From the NCBI RefSeq assembly GCF_029989365.1, contig NZ_JAPRAQ010000008.1:248001-312000 (forward strand): a DNA stretch of 64,000 nt, written 5' to 3'. Below are positions 33,641 through 43,558 of this stretch, in pieces (the stretch's first letter is position 1; every line of letters starts with the position of its first letter). Under the pieces are notes generated by a model. That model saw only the letters and a program-made list of their open reading frames with translations, made no database searches and was not told the DNA's origin. The stretch is from Bradyrhizobium sp. Arg816. Lineage in GTDB: Bacteria; Pseudomonadota; Alphaproteobacteria; Rhizobiales; Xanthobacteraceae. Position numbers and translations under genes: made by a program.

Positions 33641-35392
33641 CTACTGTCCCGCGGCTTCCGCGCCGCGGGTACGCGGATCGGGCGCGCCGAGTGGCCCGTT
33701 CGGCGTCACCATAATCGAATTGGCCGAGGTCTGTCCCATCGACTCGACGATGAGGTGATCCATCGCCTTCAGCTTCAAGAGCACATCGCCGGGAAAGCCG
33801 CCTTCGATGCGCACCTCGTCCGGCAGCCATTGGTGATGCAGCCGCGGTGCTGCCACGGCGGCGGCCACATCCATCTTGTAGTCGACCACGTTGACGATGA
33901 CCTGGAGCACGGTCGAGATGATGCGGCTGCCGCCGGGCGAGCCCGTCACCAGCACCGGCTTGCCGTCCTTGAGCACGATGGTCGGGGACATCGAGGACAA
34001 CGGCCGCTTGCCGGGCCCGGGCAGATTCGGCTCGAAACCGACGAGGCCGTAGGCGTTGGAAGCCCCGACCGCCGCGGTGAAATCGTCGAGCTCGTTGTTG
34101 AGCAGCACGCCGGTTCCGTCGGCAACGAGGCCGACGCCGTAGCTGAAATTCAGCGTATACGTGTTGCTGACGGCATTGCCGCCGGCATCGACGACGGAAA
34201 AGTGCGTGGTGTTGGTCCCCTCGCGCGGCGCGGGAGGGGCGGAGACGAGCTGTTTCGACGGCGTAGCGCGCTCCGTGGAGATGCCGGCGCGCAGCTTGGC
34301 GGCGTAGTCCTTTGCAGTGAGCGTCTCGATCGGTGCATTGACGAAAGCGGGATCGCCGAGATAGCGCGCACGATCCGCATAGGCGCGCTTCATGGCTTCG
34401 ATCAGCAGATGCAGCGAAGCCGGCGACCCCTGTTTCAGATCGGCGAGCTGAAAGCCCTCGAGGATGTTGAGCGTCTCCACCAGCACCACGCCGCCGGAGG
34501 AAGGCAGCGGCATCGAGACGATGTCGTAACCGCGATAGGTGCCGAGCACCGGGGCACGGACCACCGCAGAATAGGATTTCAGATCGGCCGGCGTCATGAT
34601 GCCGCCGGCGTCAGTCACGGCCTTGGCGAGCTTTTCCGCGACCGGCCCCTCATAGAAGCCGCGCGGCCCCTGTGCGGCGACGGCCGACAGCGTTTCGGCG
34701 AGATCGCTCTGCACCAGCCTGTCGCCTTCGCCGAGCGACGTGCCGTCGGGGCGCGAGAAGATCTTGGCCGACGAGGGCCAGCGCGCCAGCCGCCGGTGCC
34801 AACCCGGCAGCGTGTCGGCAAGGTCGTCGGTGACGACAAAACCGTCGCGGGCGAGCGCAATCGCGGGCTCGAGCAATTGTGCAAGCGTGAACCGGCCCGA
34901 GCCATATTTTTCCAAGGCCAGCGCAAGACCTGCGACGGTGCCGGGCACGCCGATGCCGAGCGCGGAATCGCGCGACTTCGCAGCATCGGGCTTGCCGTCA
35001 GCGCCGAGGAAGATCTGCGGGGTGGTCGCAGCCGGCGCGGTCTCGCGATAATCGATCGTGATGTCCTCGTTGCGCTCGGCCGAATGGATCACCATGAATC
35101 CGCCGCCGCCGATATTGCCGGCGCGCGGATACGTCACGGCCATCGCAAAGCCGGTGGCGACCGCGGCATCGACCGCGTTGCCGCCGCGGCGCAGGATGTC
35201 GGTGCCGACTTGCGCCGATATCTTTTCCTGCGCCACCACCATGCCGTGCTCGGACGGAACGGCGTGCACCGTGTCGAGCGCGGGTGGGACATAGGCCCGC
35301 CGCGCATCCTGGGCGGTCGCAGGCGCAAGACCAAACGCCAGAATGGTAACGAAGGCGAAAAATGTCCGCCGTGTCGAATATGACGACATCAT
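33641..35392 (-). CDS. ggt: Gamma-glutamyltransferase
   Basis: 583 residues from the ATG at 35392, preceded by GGAAG. A signal peptide (about 1-27, ending APATAQ) sends it to the periplasm. It is an N-terminal nucleophile hydrolase that self-cleaves before the threonine of TTHFSVVD (near residue 395), producing large and small subunits. YRETAP in the large subunit and the PLSSMSPTIVL and GSPGGSRI blocks in the small subunit bind the gamma-glutamyl group. It degrades glutathione and gamma-glutamyl compounds. Confidence 0.96.
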   Translation of the reverse strand: MMSSYSTRRTFFAFVTILAFGLAPATAQDARRAYVPPALDTVHAVPSEHGMVVAQEKISAQVGTDILRRGGNAVDAAVATGFAMAVTYPRAGNIGGGGFMVIHSAERNEDITIDYRETAPAATTPQIFLGADGKPDAAKSRDSALGIGVPGTVAGLALALEKYGSGRFTLAQLLEPAIALARDGFVVTDDLADTLPGWHRRLARWPSSAKIFSRPDGTSLGEGDRLVQSDLAETLSAVAAQGPRGFYEGPVAEKLAKAVTDAGGIMTPADLKSYSAVVRAPVLGTYRGYDIVSMPLPSSGGVVLVETLNILEGFQLADLKQGSPASLHLLIEAMKRAYADRARYLGDPAFVNAPIETLTAKDYAAKLRAGISTERATPSKQLVSAPPAPREGTNTTHFSVVDAGGNAVSNTYTLNFSYGVGLVADGTGVLLNNELDDFTAAVGASNAYGLVGFEPNLPGPGKRPLSSMSPTIVLKDGKPVLVTGSPGGSRIISTVLQVIVNVVDYKMDVAAAVAAPRLHHQWLPDEVRIEGGFPGDVLLKLKAMDHLIVESMGQTSANSIMVTPNGPLGAPDPRTRGAEAAGQ

Positions 35393-35492
35393 CAAGCTTC
35401 CGCCGTGGCCTTGGGGCAGTTCACACGCGTCGCTTCAATGCTATACGGTTTGCCCTCACAGAGGCAAAACTGTTCGTGATGGGGACTGGAAT

Positions 35493-36878
35493 ATGACGAC
35501 GATCGCCCCGGATGCGCGCTTGGTCGGCGCGCAGCGGACCTATCCGCCGCGCGCCGCCGTCATCAGCTGGATTTTCTTCGACTGGGCCGCGCAGCCTTAT
35601 TTCACACTGATCACGACCTTTATTTTCGCGCCATATTTCGCCACCAGCATTGCGCCAGATCCCGCCACCGGCCAGTCGTTGTGGGGCTTCGCGATGGCGG
35701 CCGCGGGCCTCGCGATCGCGCTGATGTCGCCGGTGCTCGGCGCCATTGCCGATGCCTCGGGCCGCAGGAAGCCGTGGATCGCGGGATTCGGCGCGCTGCT
35801 GGTGCTGGCGGCCTGCACGCTGTGGATCGGCAAGCCCGGCGATCTCGCCATCATTCCGCCGCTGCTCACGGCGGTCGCGCTCGCCAGCGTCGGTGCGGAA
35901 TTCGCCACCGTCTTCAACAACGCGATGATGCCGACCCTGGTGCCGCCTGAGCGGATCGGCCGGCTCTCCGGCACCGGCTGGGCCACGGGTTACATCGGCG
36001 GCATCGTCAGCCTCGTCATCGTGCTCGGCTTCCTCGCCGCCAATCCCGAGACCGGCCGCACGTTGCTCGGCTTCAAGCCGCTGTTCGGGCTCGATCCGGT
36101 CAGCCATCAGGGCGATCGCATCGTGGGGCCGCTGACCGGGCTGTGGTTCATCATCTTCGTGACGCCATTGTTCCTGTTCACGCCGGATTATCCGGCGAAG
36201 CACCCGGTGCGCGAGGCGCTGCGCGAGGGATTGTCGGATCTCAAGCAATCGATCAAGGGTCTGCCGCAGCGGAAATCGCTCGCGGCATTTCTGCTCGCCA
36301 ACATGATCTACACCGACGGTCTGGTGTCGCTGTTCGCGTTCGGCGGCATCTATGCCGCCGGCACCTTCGGCTGGCACACGATCCAGATCGGCACCTTCGG
36401 CATCATGCTCGCGATTGCCGGCGCCCTTGGCGCATGGCTTGGCGGCAAGCTCGACGATCGTCTCGGGCCGAAGCACGTCATCGCCGGCAGCCTGCTTGTT
36501 CTGTTGCTGGCGGTGGCGGCCATTCTTCTGGTCGACAAGGACAGTGTCCTGTTCGTCAAGGTCGCACCACCTCTTCCGGGCGCGCCCCTGTTCTCCAGCG
36601 CGGCCGAGCGCGCTTATCTCGTTTTGGGTTGTCTCATCGGCGCTGCCGGCGGCCCGCTTCAGGCCGCCTCGCGCACGCTGCTGATCCGTCTCGCGCCCAA
36701 GGATCGCATCGCGCAGTATTTCGGGCTGTTCGCGCTGACGGGGAAGGTAACGTCCTTCATCGGCCCGCTGCTGATCGGCATGATCACCGCGGTAACGGCG
36801 AGCCAGAAGGCCGGCATGGCCGTGCTGGTGGTGTTCTTCGTCGCGGGGCTGGGGTTGTTGATGCGGGTACGGGAGTAG
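35493..36878 (+). CDS. MFS transporter, UMF1/Atg22-like family
   Basis: 461 residues from the ATG at 35493. It begins AAVISWIFFDWAAQPYFTLI, the diagnostic first helix of UMF1-type MFS proteins (FDWANQ/S-like), and has PVLGAIADASGRRKPW as the loop 2-3 motif. Twelve hydrophobic segments are visible. Yeast relatives export amino acids from the vacuole; bacterial substrates are unknown. It is divergent from ggt. Confidence 0.88.
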   Translation: MTTIAPDARLVGAQRTYPPRAAVISWIFFDWAAQPYFTLITTFIFAPYFATSIAPDPATGQSLWGFAMAAAGLAIALMSPVLGAIADASGRRKPWIAGFGALLVLAACTLWIGKPGDLAIIPPLLTAVALASVGAEFATVFNNAMMPTLVPPERIGRLSGTGWATGYIGGIVSLVIVLGFLAANPETGRTLLGFKPLFGLDPVSHQGDRIVGPLTGLWFIIFVTPLFLFTPDYPAKHPVREALREGLSDLKQSIKGLPQRKSLAAFLLANMIYTDGLVSLFAFGGIYAAGTFGWHTIQIGTFGIMLAIAGALGAWLGGKLDDRLGPKHVIAGSLLVLLLAVAAILLVDKDSVLFVKVAPPLPGAPLFSSAAERAYLVLGCLIGAAGGPLQAASRTLLIRLAPKDRIAQYFGLFALTGKVTSFIGPLLIGMITAVTASQKAGMAVLVVFFVAGLGLLMRVRE

Positions 36879-36881
36879 TGG

Positions 36882-36968
36882 CGTAGCCCGGATGGAGCGA
36901 AGCGCAATCCGGGGCCGCTGTTGCTGGGACGTGAAACCCGGATTTCGCTGCGCTCCATCCGGGCTACG
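36882..36968. repeat. Family B palindromic repeat, copy 3
   Basis: The element lies in the convergent gap between the UMF1 gene and purH, with arms CGTAGCCCGGATGGAGCG and CGCTCCATCCGGGCTACG separated by about 50 bases. Confidence 0.88.
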
Positions 36969-36979
36969 CTCGCGGTGAG

Positions 36980-38572
36980 TTAGTGCCTGAAGTGCCGCGT
37001 GCCCGTGAACACCATGGCGATGCCGTGCTCATCGGCGGCCTTGATCACCTCGTCGTCGCGCATGGAGCCGCCGGGCTGCACCACGGCGGTGGCGCCGGCC
37101 TCGATGCAGGCGAGCATGCCGTCGGCGAACGGGAAGAACGCGTCCGACGCCACCACCGAGCCCTTGGTGAGCGGCTCGGCGAGCTTGAGCTCATTCGCCG
37201 CATCCAGCGCCTTGCGCGCCGCGATCCGCGCTGAATCCACCCGGCTCATCTGGCCCGCGCCGATGCCGACGGTGGCCAGATCCTTGGCGTAGATGATGGT
37301 GTTGGACTTGACGTGCTTTGCCACGCGGAACGCGAATTTCAGATCGCGCATCTCGGCATCATCAGGCGCACGCTTGGTGACGACCTTGAAGGTCATGTCG
37401 TCGACCACGGCGTTGTCGCGGCTTTGCACGAGGAGGCCGCCGGCGACCGTCTTGGCGGTGAGGCCAGGCGCGCGCGGATCGGGCAGGCTGCCGGCGAGCA
37501 GCAGGCGCAGATTCTTGCGCGCGCCGATGATGGCGATGGCCTCCTCGCTGGCATCGGGCGCGATGATCACCTCGGTGAAGATCTTCGTGATCTCGCGCGC
37601 GGTGTCGGCGTCGAGTGCGCGGTTCATCGCGATGATGCCGCCGAACGCCGAGGTGGAATCGCAGGCCAGCGCCTTGCGATAGGCGCTGACGAGATCGGAC
37701 CCTTCGGCCACGCCGCACGGATTGGCGTGCTTGACGATGACGCAGGCCGCGGTGCGCTTGGCGTCGAACTCGCCGATGCACTCATAGGCCGCATCGGTGT
37801 CGTTGATGTTGTTGTAGGAAAGCTCCTTGCCCTGGAGCTGCCGCGCGGTGGAGACGCCCGGCCGCTTGTCGGGCGTCGCATAGAACGCCGCGGTCTGGTG
37901 CGGGTTCTCGCCATAGCGCAGCGACTGGATCAGTCTGCCGCCGAAGGCGCGGAAGTCGGGCGCGTTGATTTCGAGCTGGCGGTTGAACCAGTTCGAGATC
38001 GCGGCGTCGTAAGCTCCAGTGCGCGCATAGGCCTTTGCGGCAAGCCGCCGGCGCAGCTTCAACGTCGTCGATCCGTTGTTGGCCGCGAGCTCGTCGAGCA
38101 GGGCCTTGTAGTCCTCGGCCTCGACCACGACGGCGACGTCGTCATGGTTCTTTGCCGCGGCGCGGATCATCGCGGGGCCGCCGATGTCGATGTTCTCGAT
38201 GCAATCCTGGAAGCCCGCGCCTTTGTCGACGGTGGCCTCGAACGGATACAGGTTGACGACCAGGAGGTCGATCGGCGCGATGCCGTGCGCCTTCATGGCG
38301 TCCGCATGTTCCTTGTTGTCGCGGATCGCGAGCAGGCCGCCATGCACCTTCGGATGCAGCGTCTTGACGCGGCCGTCCATCATCTCGGGGAAGCCGGTGA
38401 GGTCGGAAACGTCTTTCACCTTGAGGCCGGCCGCGGCGATCGCCTTGGCGGTGCCGCCGGTCGAGACCAGCTCGACATCGTGCGCGGCAAGCGCCTTTGC
38501 GAACTCGATCAGGCCGGTCTTGTCGGAGACGGAGAGAAGAGCACGGGTAACGCGGCGGGGATGGTCAGTCAT
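36980..38572 (-). CDS. purH: Bifunctional AICAR formyltransferase / IMP cyclohydrolase
   Basis: 530 residues from the ATG at 38572 (MTDHPRRVTRALLSVSDKTG). It catalyses the last two steps of IMP synthesis. The N-terminal MGS-like cyclohydrolase domain (about 1-200) holds STGGTAKAI and DGRVKTLHPKVHGG; the C-terminal transformylase domain has VKHANPCG with the catalytic histidine, and ends QPGGSMRDDEVI...VFTGTRHFRH. Full length and intact. It is followed in genomic order by heparinase and rsmB genes on the same strand. Confidence 0.97.
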   Translation of the reverse strand: MTDHPRRVTRALLSVSDKTGLIEFAKALAAHDVELVSTGGTAKAIAAAGLKVKDVSDLTGFPEMMDGRVKTLHPKVHGGLLAIRDNKEHADAMKAHGIAPIDLLVVNLYPFEATVDKGAGFQDCIENIDIGGPAMIRAAAKNHDDVAVVVEAEDYKALLDELAANNGSTTLKLRRRLAAKAYARTGAYDAAISNWFNRQLEINAPDFRAFGGRLIQSLRYGENPHQTAAFYATPDKRPGVSTARQLQGKELSYNNINDTDAAYECIGEFDAKRTAACVIVKHANPCGVAEGSDLVSAYRKALACDSTSAFGGIIAMNRALDADTAREITKIFTEVIIAPDASEEAIAIIGARKNLRLLLAGSLPDPRAPGLTAKTVAGGLLVQSRDNAVVDDMTFKVVTKRAPDDAEMRDLKFAFRVAKHVKSNTIIYAKDLATVGIGAGQMSRVDSARIAARKALDAANELKLAEPLTKGSVVASDAFFPFADGMLACIEAGATAVVQPGGSMRDDEVIKAADEHGIAMVFTGTRHFRH

Positions 38573-38738
38573 GAGCAAGATCCTCTGTCTTAAGGAGTGT
38601 CTATGCCCAGGCGCGCGGCGTCTTTGTCCCGCGCTTCCCGATGGTGCTCCATCCAAGGTCGCCAGTCGCGCGAGCGAGGGCTCGATAGCAGCTTTCGGCC
38701 GTTTTCACAACGATGAGATGGGGCCGAATCGTGCGCGT

Positions 38739-40496
38739 TTACAGCGGAAGTTCCGGCTCGCGCCGGGCGTTGCGGCGGGCATTGGTGACTGCCGGCGAAG
38801 CGGTGGAGCGGACGAAGCTCCAGCGGATCGAGGGCCCCTGCCGCGCATCCTGCCGGATCACGATCTGCGCGGTGCGGCGCGGGCCGTCATTGCCGGCCAG
38901 GAACACGCTGTCCTCGAGATCGACCTTGTCGTCGAGCGCCTCGAAGGTCCAGACGTCGCGGTTCGGCAGCACCAGCATGACGCCACGGGCATCCGACAGC
39001 CGGCTCGCCTTCACCGCCGGATGCAGATGGAAGCGCAACGCGAAGTCGGCGTCGGCGCCCTTGAAGCGTCCGCCCTGCGGCGGCGACAGCGTGTCCTCGC
39101 CGTCGATGCGCGCGCCGTCATTGGCGACCATCAGCACGCGGCGATGGATCGCGCCGAATTTCGCGAGATAGCCGTCGTGCGAGGTCGTGAGCAGCGTGCC
39201 GTTCTGAACGATCTCGCGATAGCTCTCGACCTCGACGGGGCCGCTGGTAACGGGCGAGCCGTGCAGGAGGCGCTTCATCGCCGACATCTCGACGAACTGG
39301 CATGAGGACGTCTCGTGATAGGTCAGCGTCGAATGCGCCGCGGTGCCGCGTGCGAACGGCCGCCAATTGTCGCGGCCCGTGGTCGGCATGCCGCAATTGG
39401 TGACGATGCGGCTGATGCCGGAAGACAATTCGAACGACAGGCAGCCGGCATGGGCGTCGTGGCTGACGCCGGCCGGCGGCGGCGGGCCGGTGTCGATGAT
39501 CAGCGTGGTCTGGCCGGCGTCGAGGCGCTGGAAGCCAGTATGCGGCATGTTCGCCATCGGCGCGCCGTGGGTGTCGTCATAGGCGAGCAGCGTGGCGAGC
39601 AGGTCCGAGGGCGTCGCGCTCATGCCGTTGAAGAGCGCGAAATTGCCGTCGCCGTGCCGGAAGAAGCGCAGCATCGGCATCATGCGGTCGATCGCGTTGA
39701 GCAGCGCCGGCGGCGGCGCGATGTTGCGCGCGGCAAAGGTCTGCCGCAGCGGCAGCAGGTCGATCAAGATCTCGATCAGCGCGCCCGGATTGCGCGAGAT
39801 GTGGCCGCCGTCGGGCAGGATCTGCCGCTGCAACTCGTCCGAGAGCTTTTTCGACGCACTGCGGATCTGCCCTGCCTGGTTGGCAAGGCACAGCGCCGCG
39901 TAGCATAGCGCGATCAGCACCTGGAGCTTCGGCACCCCGTCGGGAATGTTGACCATGGTGTAGCGCAGGAGGCGGACCTCCCGCGCCAGCGCCCGCAGAT
40001 AGCGGCGGTAGAATTTGTTGTCGGTGTCGTTGAGCACCAGCGGCGCCTGCGACAGCAGCGAGATCACACGCCGCGCCAGCACGTCGGCGCGCCGTGCGAC
40101 GGCGCGGCGCTTGTTGGCGGGGTTGGCGATCCAGTCCTCGACCAGCGCGCGCGCATTGGCGCGCGTCAGCGCGGTGTCGGCGGCGCGCAGATGGCGCAGC
40201 CAGCCGAAGCCGAGCAGCGCGACCTCCCAGTCTTCCGACGGCGGTTCGAGATCGAAGATCGAGCGGCCGTGGCAATTGACGATCTTGCCGGCGAAGACGA
40301 AGCGGCCGGCATAGATCTCTGCGGCGCGGGTCGCATCCGCCGTGCGCAGGTCATGCGGCGCGATGATCAGCCGGTCGGTACGGCCGGGCCAGACCCGCGA
40401 CAGCGCAACGGAACCGCCGCTCGCGCGCGCGAGCATGTTCCGCGCGAAGCGGTTCATCACCAGCGTCGAGATACGTCTGCGTTGAGCGACCGACAC
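38739..40496 (-). CDS. Heparinase II/III family protein
   Basis: 585 residues from a GTG at 40496; an ATG at 40457 is the alternative. The N-terminal half is an alpha-toroid (NCHGRSIFDLEPPSEDWEV, WIANPANKRRAVARRADVLARR), and the C-terminal half (from about 330) is the beta-sheet Heparinase II/III domain (FQRLDAGQTTLIIDTGPPPP, SHDAHAGCLSFELSSG). DAHAGCLSFE contains the family histidine. These polysaccharide lyase-like proteins are conserved beside purH and rsmB in Rhizobiales; the natural substrate is unknown. Confidence 0.88.
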   Translation of the reverse strand: MSVAQRRRISTLVMNRFARNMLARASGGSVALSRVWPGRTDRLIIAPHDLRTADATRAAEIYAGRFVFAGKIVNCHGRSIFDLEPPSEDWEVALLGFGWLRHLRAADTALTRANARALVEDWIANPANKRRAVARRADVLARRVISLLSQAPLVLNDTDNKFYRRYLRALAREVRLLRYTMVNIPDGVPKLQVLIALCYAALCLANQAGQIRSASKKLSDELQRQILPDGGHISRNPGALIEILIDLLPLRQTFAARNIAPPPALLNAIDRMMPMLRFFRHGDGNFALFNGMSATPSDLLATLLAYDDTHGAPMANMPHTGFQRLDAGQTTLIIDTGPPPPAGVSHDAHAGCLSFELSSGISRIVTNCGMPTTGRDNWRPFARGTAAHSTLTYHETSSCQFVEMSAMKRLLHGSPVTSGPVEVESYREIVQNGTLLTTSHDGYLAKFGAIHRRVLMVANDGARIDGEDTLSPPQGGRFKGADADFALRFHLHPAVKASRLSDARGVMLVLPNRDVWTFEALDDKVDLEDSVFLAGNDGPRRTAQIVIRQDARQGPSIRWSFVRSTASPAVTNARRNARREPELPL

Positions 40497-40612
40497 GCCT
40501 TGCCTTGGAGGGGGAGAGGATTAACGACGAATCCTTCTTAATCCCAAAATCGGACGTCTGACACCATCTTGAAGTGTCGCGAATCAGCGCCGGCGCAAAA
40601 ACCGGTGCAAAA

Positions 40613-41959
40613 TCAGGATTTAACGAGCCGGGCTGCGTAGAAACCGTCGAGCCCGCCGAGCTTGGGATCGGCGTTAGGCAGGTGGCTGGGCAGCGTGCGC
40701 AGGTCGCCCTCTGTGGTGATGATCTCGCTGAGCCCCGAGACCTCGGAAGCGTCGACCGGCACGCGGCGCAGGCCACTCTCCACGGCCAGCAGCGCGGCAA
40801 TCGCCTGCTCGCCCTCTTCGGGTTCCAGGGAACAGGTGCAGTAGACCAGCGTCCCGCCCGGCTTGAGCAGCGAGACGGATTTCTTCAGCAGCCGCCGCTG
40901 GAGCGCGGTCAGGGCGGCGACGTCGGATTCCTGCCGGAGCCACGCGACATCGGGATGGCGCCGGATCGTGCCGGTCGATGTGCAGGGCGCATCGATCAGG
41001 ATGCCGTCAAAACCCTCGGCAGGGCCGGCCCATTCCACGGCGTCGGCGACGACAGTCTCGGCCTGGAGCGACAGCCGCGTCAGATTCTCGCGCAGACGTG
41101 CCACCCGGGCGGGTGAGCGGTCGATCGCCGTGACATGCGCGCCGGCGTGGGCCAGTTGCGCGGTCTTGCCGCCCGGTGCGGCGCAGAGATCGGCAACGGC
41201 CTTGCCCTTGATGTCGCCGAACAATCGCGCCGGCAGCGCGGCGGCGGCATCCTGCACCCACCATTGTCCTTCGGCAAAGCCCGGCAGCACCGTCACCGAG
41301 CCGTGCAGCAGCATCCGCACCGTGCCAGTCGGCAGCGTCTCGCCATGCAGGCGGCTCGCCCATTGCGCGGCATCCGATTTCACGGTGAGGTCGAGCGAGG
41401 GCTCGTGGCCGAGCGCCAGCGCCATATCCCTTGCGGTCGCCTCGCCGTAATGCGCGCTCCAGCGCGCGAGCAGCCAGGGCGGCAGGTCCAGCGATTGCGC
41501 GGCAACTTCATCCACCAGCGCCTTGCCCTCGCGCGCGCAGCGGCGCAGCACGGCATTGACGAGGCCGGCATAACGCGCGGCGCGCCGGTCGGATTGGACG
41601 AGGCGGACGGAGAGATCGACCGCGGCGTGATCGGGCACGTCCATCCAGAGGATCTGGGCGGCGCCGATCAGGAGTGCGCTCTGTGCGCGCGGCGCTTCGG
41701 AGGGAATGCCCTTGTCGAGCAGGCGGGACAGCACATGGCCGAGCGTGCCGAGCCGGCGCAGCACGGTCGCGACCAGGCGGCGCATCAGCGCGCGATCGCG
41801 GTCGGCGAGCGTCTTCAATCCGGGATGGGCACCGCTGCCGTCGAGTTGATCGTCAAGCGTGCGGTGCTTGTGCAGCACGCCGTCGACGATGTCGGCGGCA
41901 ATCCGCCGTGCCGCGAGACCAGGCACTTCGGACGGAGGGGCGAAACGTTGAGATGGCAT
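40613..41959 (-). CDS. rsmB: RsmB/NOP-family rRNA cytosine-5 methyltransferase
   Basis: 448 residues from the ATG at 41959. The N-terminal NusB-like RNA-binding domain (about 10-150) is followed by a SAM-binding methyltransferase domain with VADLCAAPGGKTAQLA. The two catalytic cysteines are in ILIDAPCTSTGTIRRHPD and LVYCTCSLEPEEGE. It matches RsmB (16S rRNA m5C967) in architecture; alphaproteobacterial members are sometimes only annotated as RsmB/NOP. Confidence 0.93.
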   Translation of the reverse strand: MPSQRFAPPSEVPGLAARRIAADIVDGVLHKHRTLDDQLDGSGAHPGLKTLADRDRALMRRLVATVLRRLGTLGHVLSRLLDKGIPSEAPRAQSALLIGAAQILWMDVPDHAAVDLSVRLVQSDRRAARYAGLVNAVLRRCAREGKALVDEVAAQSLDLPPWLLARWSAHYGEATARDMALALGHEPSLDLTVKSDAAQWASRLHGETLPTGTVRMLLHGSVTVLPGFAEGQWWVQDAAAALPARLFGDIKGKAVADLCAAPGGKTAQLAHAGAHVTAIDRSPARVARLRENLTRLSLQAETVVADAVEWAGPAEGFDGILIDAPCTSTGTIRRHPDVAWLRQESDVAALTALQRRLLKKSVSLLKPGGTLVYCTCSLEPEEGEQAIAALLAVESGLRRVPVDASEVSGLSEIITTEGDLRTLPSHLPNADPKLGGLDGFYAARLVKS

Positions 41960-42146
41960 GCGGCTTAAGGTTCTTAGCGAGCGGCAGTTCCGCCGCAATG
42001 GGCGCATGCCTCGAGAGACCGATCTCTGGCACGCGAATATGCCAAATGTAAGAATGGCCTCTCGTGTTTACAGCCCGTCATGACTATTTCAGCAATGCGA
42101 TATTGGACCTCGCACGCCCAGTGATCCTGCGCTAGGAACCATCGAG

Positions 42147-42341
42147 ATGAGTGACCAGCCCTCCGTTCCCGATCGCAAGCTCACCCCGGCCGCCCAGCGC
42201 GCGCTGGCCGAAGCCGAAGCGCGGCGGCAGGCTGCTGCTGCCCACGCCGCGGCGGCGCCGAAGGAATTGCAGGGACCGAAGGGACCTGAGCCCACCCGCT
42301 ACGGCGATTGGGAGCGCAAAGGTATCGCCTCGGACTTTTGA
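42147..42341 (+). CDS. DUF1674 / SDHAF4-like small protein
   Basis: 64 residues. An Ala-rich helix (PAAQRALAEAEARRQAAAAH) leads to the invariant C-terminus GPEPTRYGDWERKGIASDF. This is the signature of the mitochondrial succinate dehydrogenase assembly factor SDHAF4 (Sdh8) and its alphaproteobacterial relatives, which protect flavinylated SdhA before complex assembly. The role here is inferred from homology. It is divergent from rsmB. Confidence 0.92.
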   Translation: MSDQPSVPDRKLTPAAQRALAEAEARRQAAAAHAAAAPKELQGPKGPEPTRYGDWERKGIASDF

Positions 42342-42410
42342 GGCTGTCGTTTGAGGCTGGCTTTTGAGGCTATGTTGCCGGATCGCCCGACTCAGCCCTA
42401 GCGTGCGCGG

Positions 42411-42992
42411 ATGCCGCGTTTCGATCCCAGCCACCGGCCTTCATACAGTGGTTCGCCGTTCGGTCGCCACTTCTCGGGGCTGTTGCCGTGGATGTTCGTG
42501 GTCGGAATCGCGGTGGCCGTCGTGCTTACGTTCCGGCACGGGATGAACTGGCCCTTCCCGCATGCGATCGACGGTCAATCGCGGGATGCCAAGATCATTT
42601 TGCAGCAGGCCGATCCGGACATCCGTCAGCCGGTCGACGTCATTCGCACGATCGACGGCGATACCTTTCTCGCTCGCGTGCACCAGCGCGACGGACGTGT
42701 TCTCATTGCGCGCGTTCGCCTGCGCGGCATCGATGCGCCCGAGATGAAAGCATCCTGCCAGGATGAATTGGACAAGGCTCAAGCGGCGACCGGCGCGCTG
42801 CGCGATCTGCTCGGCCAGGGCGGCGTGACGATCACCAATCTTGGCCCCGACAAATACGGCCGCGTTCTCGCTAATGTTGCGACAAGGCGAACCGCGGACG
42901 TATCTGCCGCACTGCTCGCCGGCGGTTACGCGCGCAGCTACAATGGCGGCCATCGCGACGGCTGGTGCGCGCGCGGCTGGCGCTTCTGGTAA
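42411..42992 (+). CDS. Membrane-anchored thermonuclease (SNase-like) protein
   Basis: 193 residues. One transmembrane helix (about 24-41) anchors a staphylococcal nuclease-like OB fold: TIDGDTFLARV, VRLRGIDAPEMKASCQ and DKYGRVLANV contain the calcium-binding aspartates, catalytic Glu and two active-site arginines, all present. It therefore looks catalytically competent, acting outside the cytoplasmic membrane. A hairpin follows the stop. Confidence 0.9.
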   Translation: MPRFDPSHRPSYSGSPFGRHFSGLLPWMFVVGIAVAVVLTFRHGMNWPFPHAIDGQSRDAKIILQQADPDIRQPVDVIRTIDGDTFLARVHQRDGRVLIARVRLRGIDAPEMKASCQDELDKAQAATGALRDLLGQGGVTITNLGPDKYGRVLANVATRRTADVSAALLAGGYARSYNGGHRDGWCARGWRFW

Positions 42993-43028
42993 CAAAAAAG
43001 CCGCGTCGAAAGACGCGGCTCTTGCTTG
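42993..43028. terminator. Bidirectional intrinsic terminator
   Basis: GCCGCGTC-GAAA-GACGCGGC (43000-43019) is a perfect 8-bp stem with a stable GAAA tetraloop. On the minus strand it is followed by a six-base T run, a classic terminator for the L,D-transpeptidase gene; on the plus strand the tail TCTTGCTT is weaker and serves the nuclease gene. Confidence 0.88.
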
Positions 43029-43042
43029 CCTGATCCCGGCGA

Positions 43043-43558
43043 TCAGCGCGTCACGACCACCGTCGTGCCGACCGAGACGCGGCTGTAGAGATCGGTGATG
43101 TCGTCGTTGAGCATGCGGATGCAGCCATAGGAGACGAAGCCGCCGACCGAGCCCGGCACATTGGTGCCGTGGATGGCATATTCGCCGCCGGCCAGCGTCA
43201 TCGCCGCAACGCCCATCGGGTTGCGCGGCGAGCCGCCCGGAATGACGTCCGGGATGCTGGGCTTGTCGCGCTTCACTTCCGCAGGCGGCGACCAGGCCGG
43301 GTTGATATATTTGCCGTCGATGCGGGTGGTGCCGGCCCATTGCTTGCCGGACTTGCCGACACCGACCGGATAGCGCACGGCGTGGCCGTTATCGAGGATG
43401 AGATAGAGCCGCCGCTCGTTGGTTTTGACCACGATGGTGCCCGGCGAATAGTCGGCCAGGTGCGCCCCCACCATTTCCGGCCGCGCCTGCGCCGCCGTCG
43501 ACATCAAGACCCCAACCCCGATGGTGGCGGTGAGCGCCACAGCAATCCTTACCGACAT
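43043..43558 (-). CDS. Exported L,D-transpeptidase (ErfK/YbiS/YcfS-like)
   Basis: 171 residues from the ATG at 43558. A signal peptide (about 1-25, ending STAAQA) is followed by a YkuD domain. The catalytic block is YAIHGTNVPGSVGGFVSYGCIRM, with His and Cys in the HGT...SxGC(I/V)R pattern, and GGSPRNPMG precedes it. It cross-links peptidoglycan or attaches proteins to it in the periplasm. It is the second such enzyme in the window but not closely related to the first. Confidence 0.94.
   Translation of the reverse strand: MSVRIAVALTATIGVGVLMSTAAQARPEMVGAHLADYSPGTIVVKTNERRLYLILDNGHAVRYPVGVGKSGKQWAGTTRIDGKYINPAWSPPAEVKRDKPSIPDVIPGGSPRNPMGVAAMTLAGGEYAIHGTNVPGSVGGFVSYGCIRMLNDDITDLYSRVSVGTTVVVTR

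Noticed and set aside
33755..35383. A 542-codon open frame opposite ggt
   Set aside because: It is an antisense shadow of an intact gamma-glutamyltransferase with all catalytic motifs.
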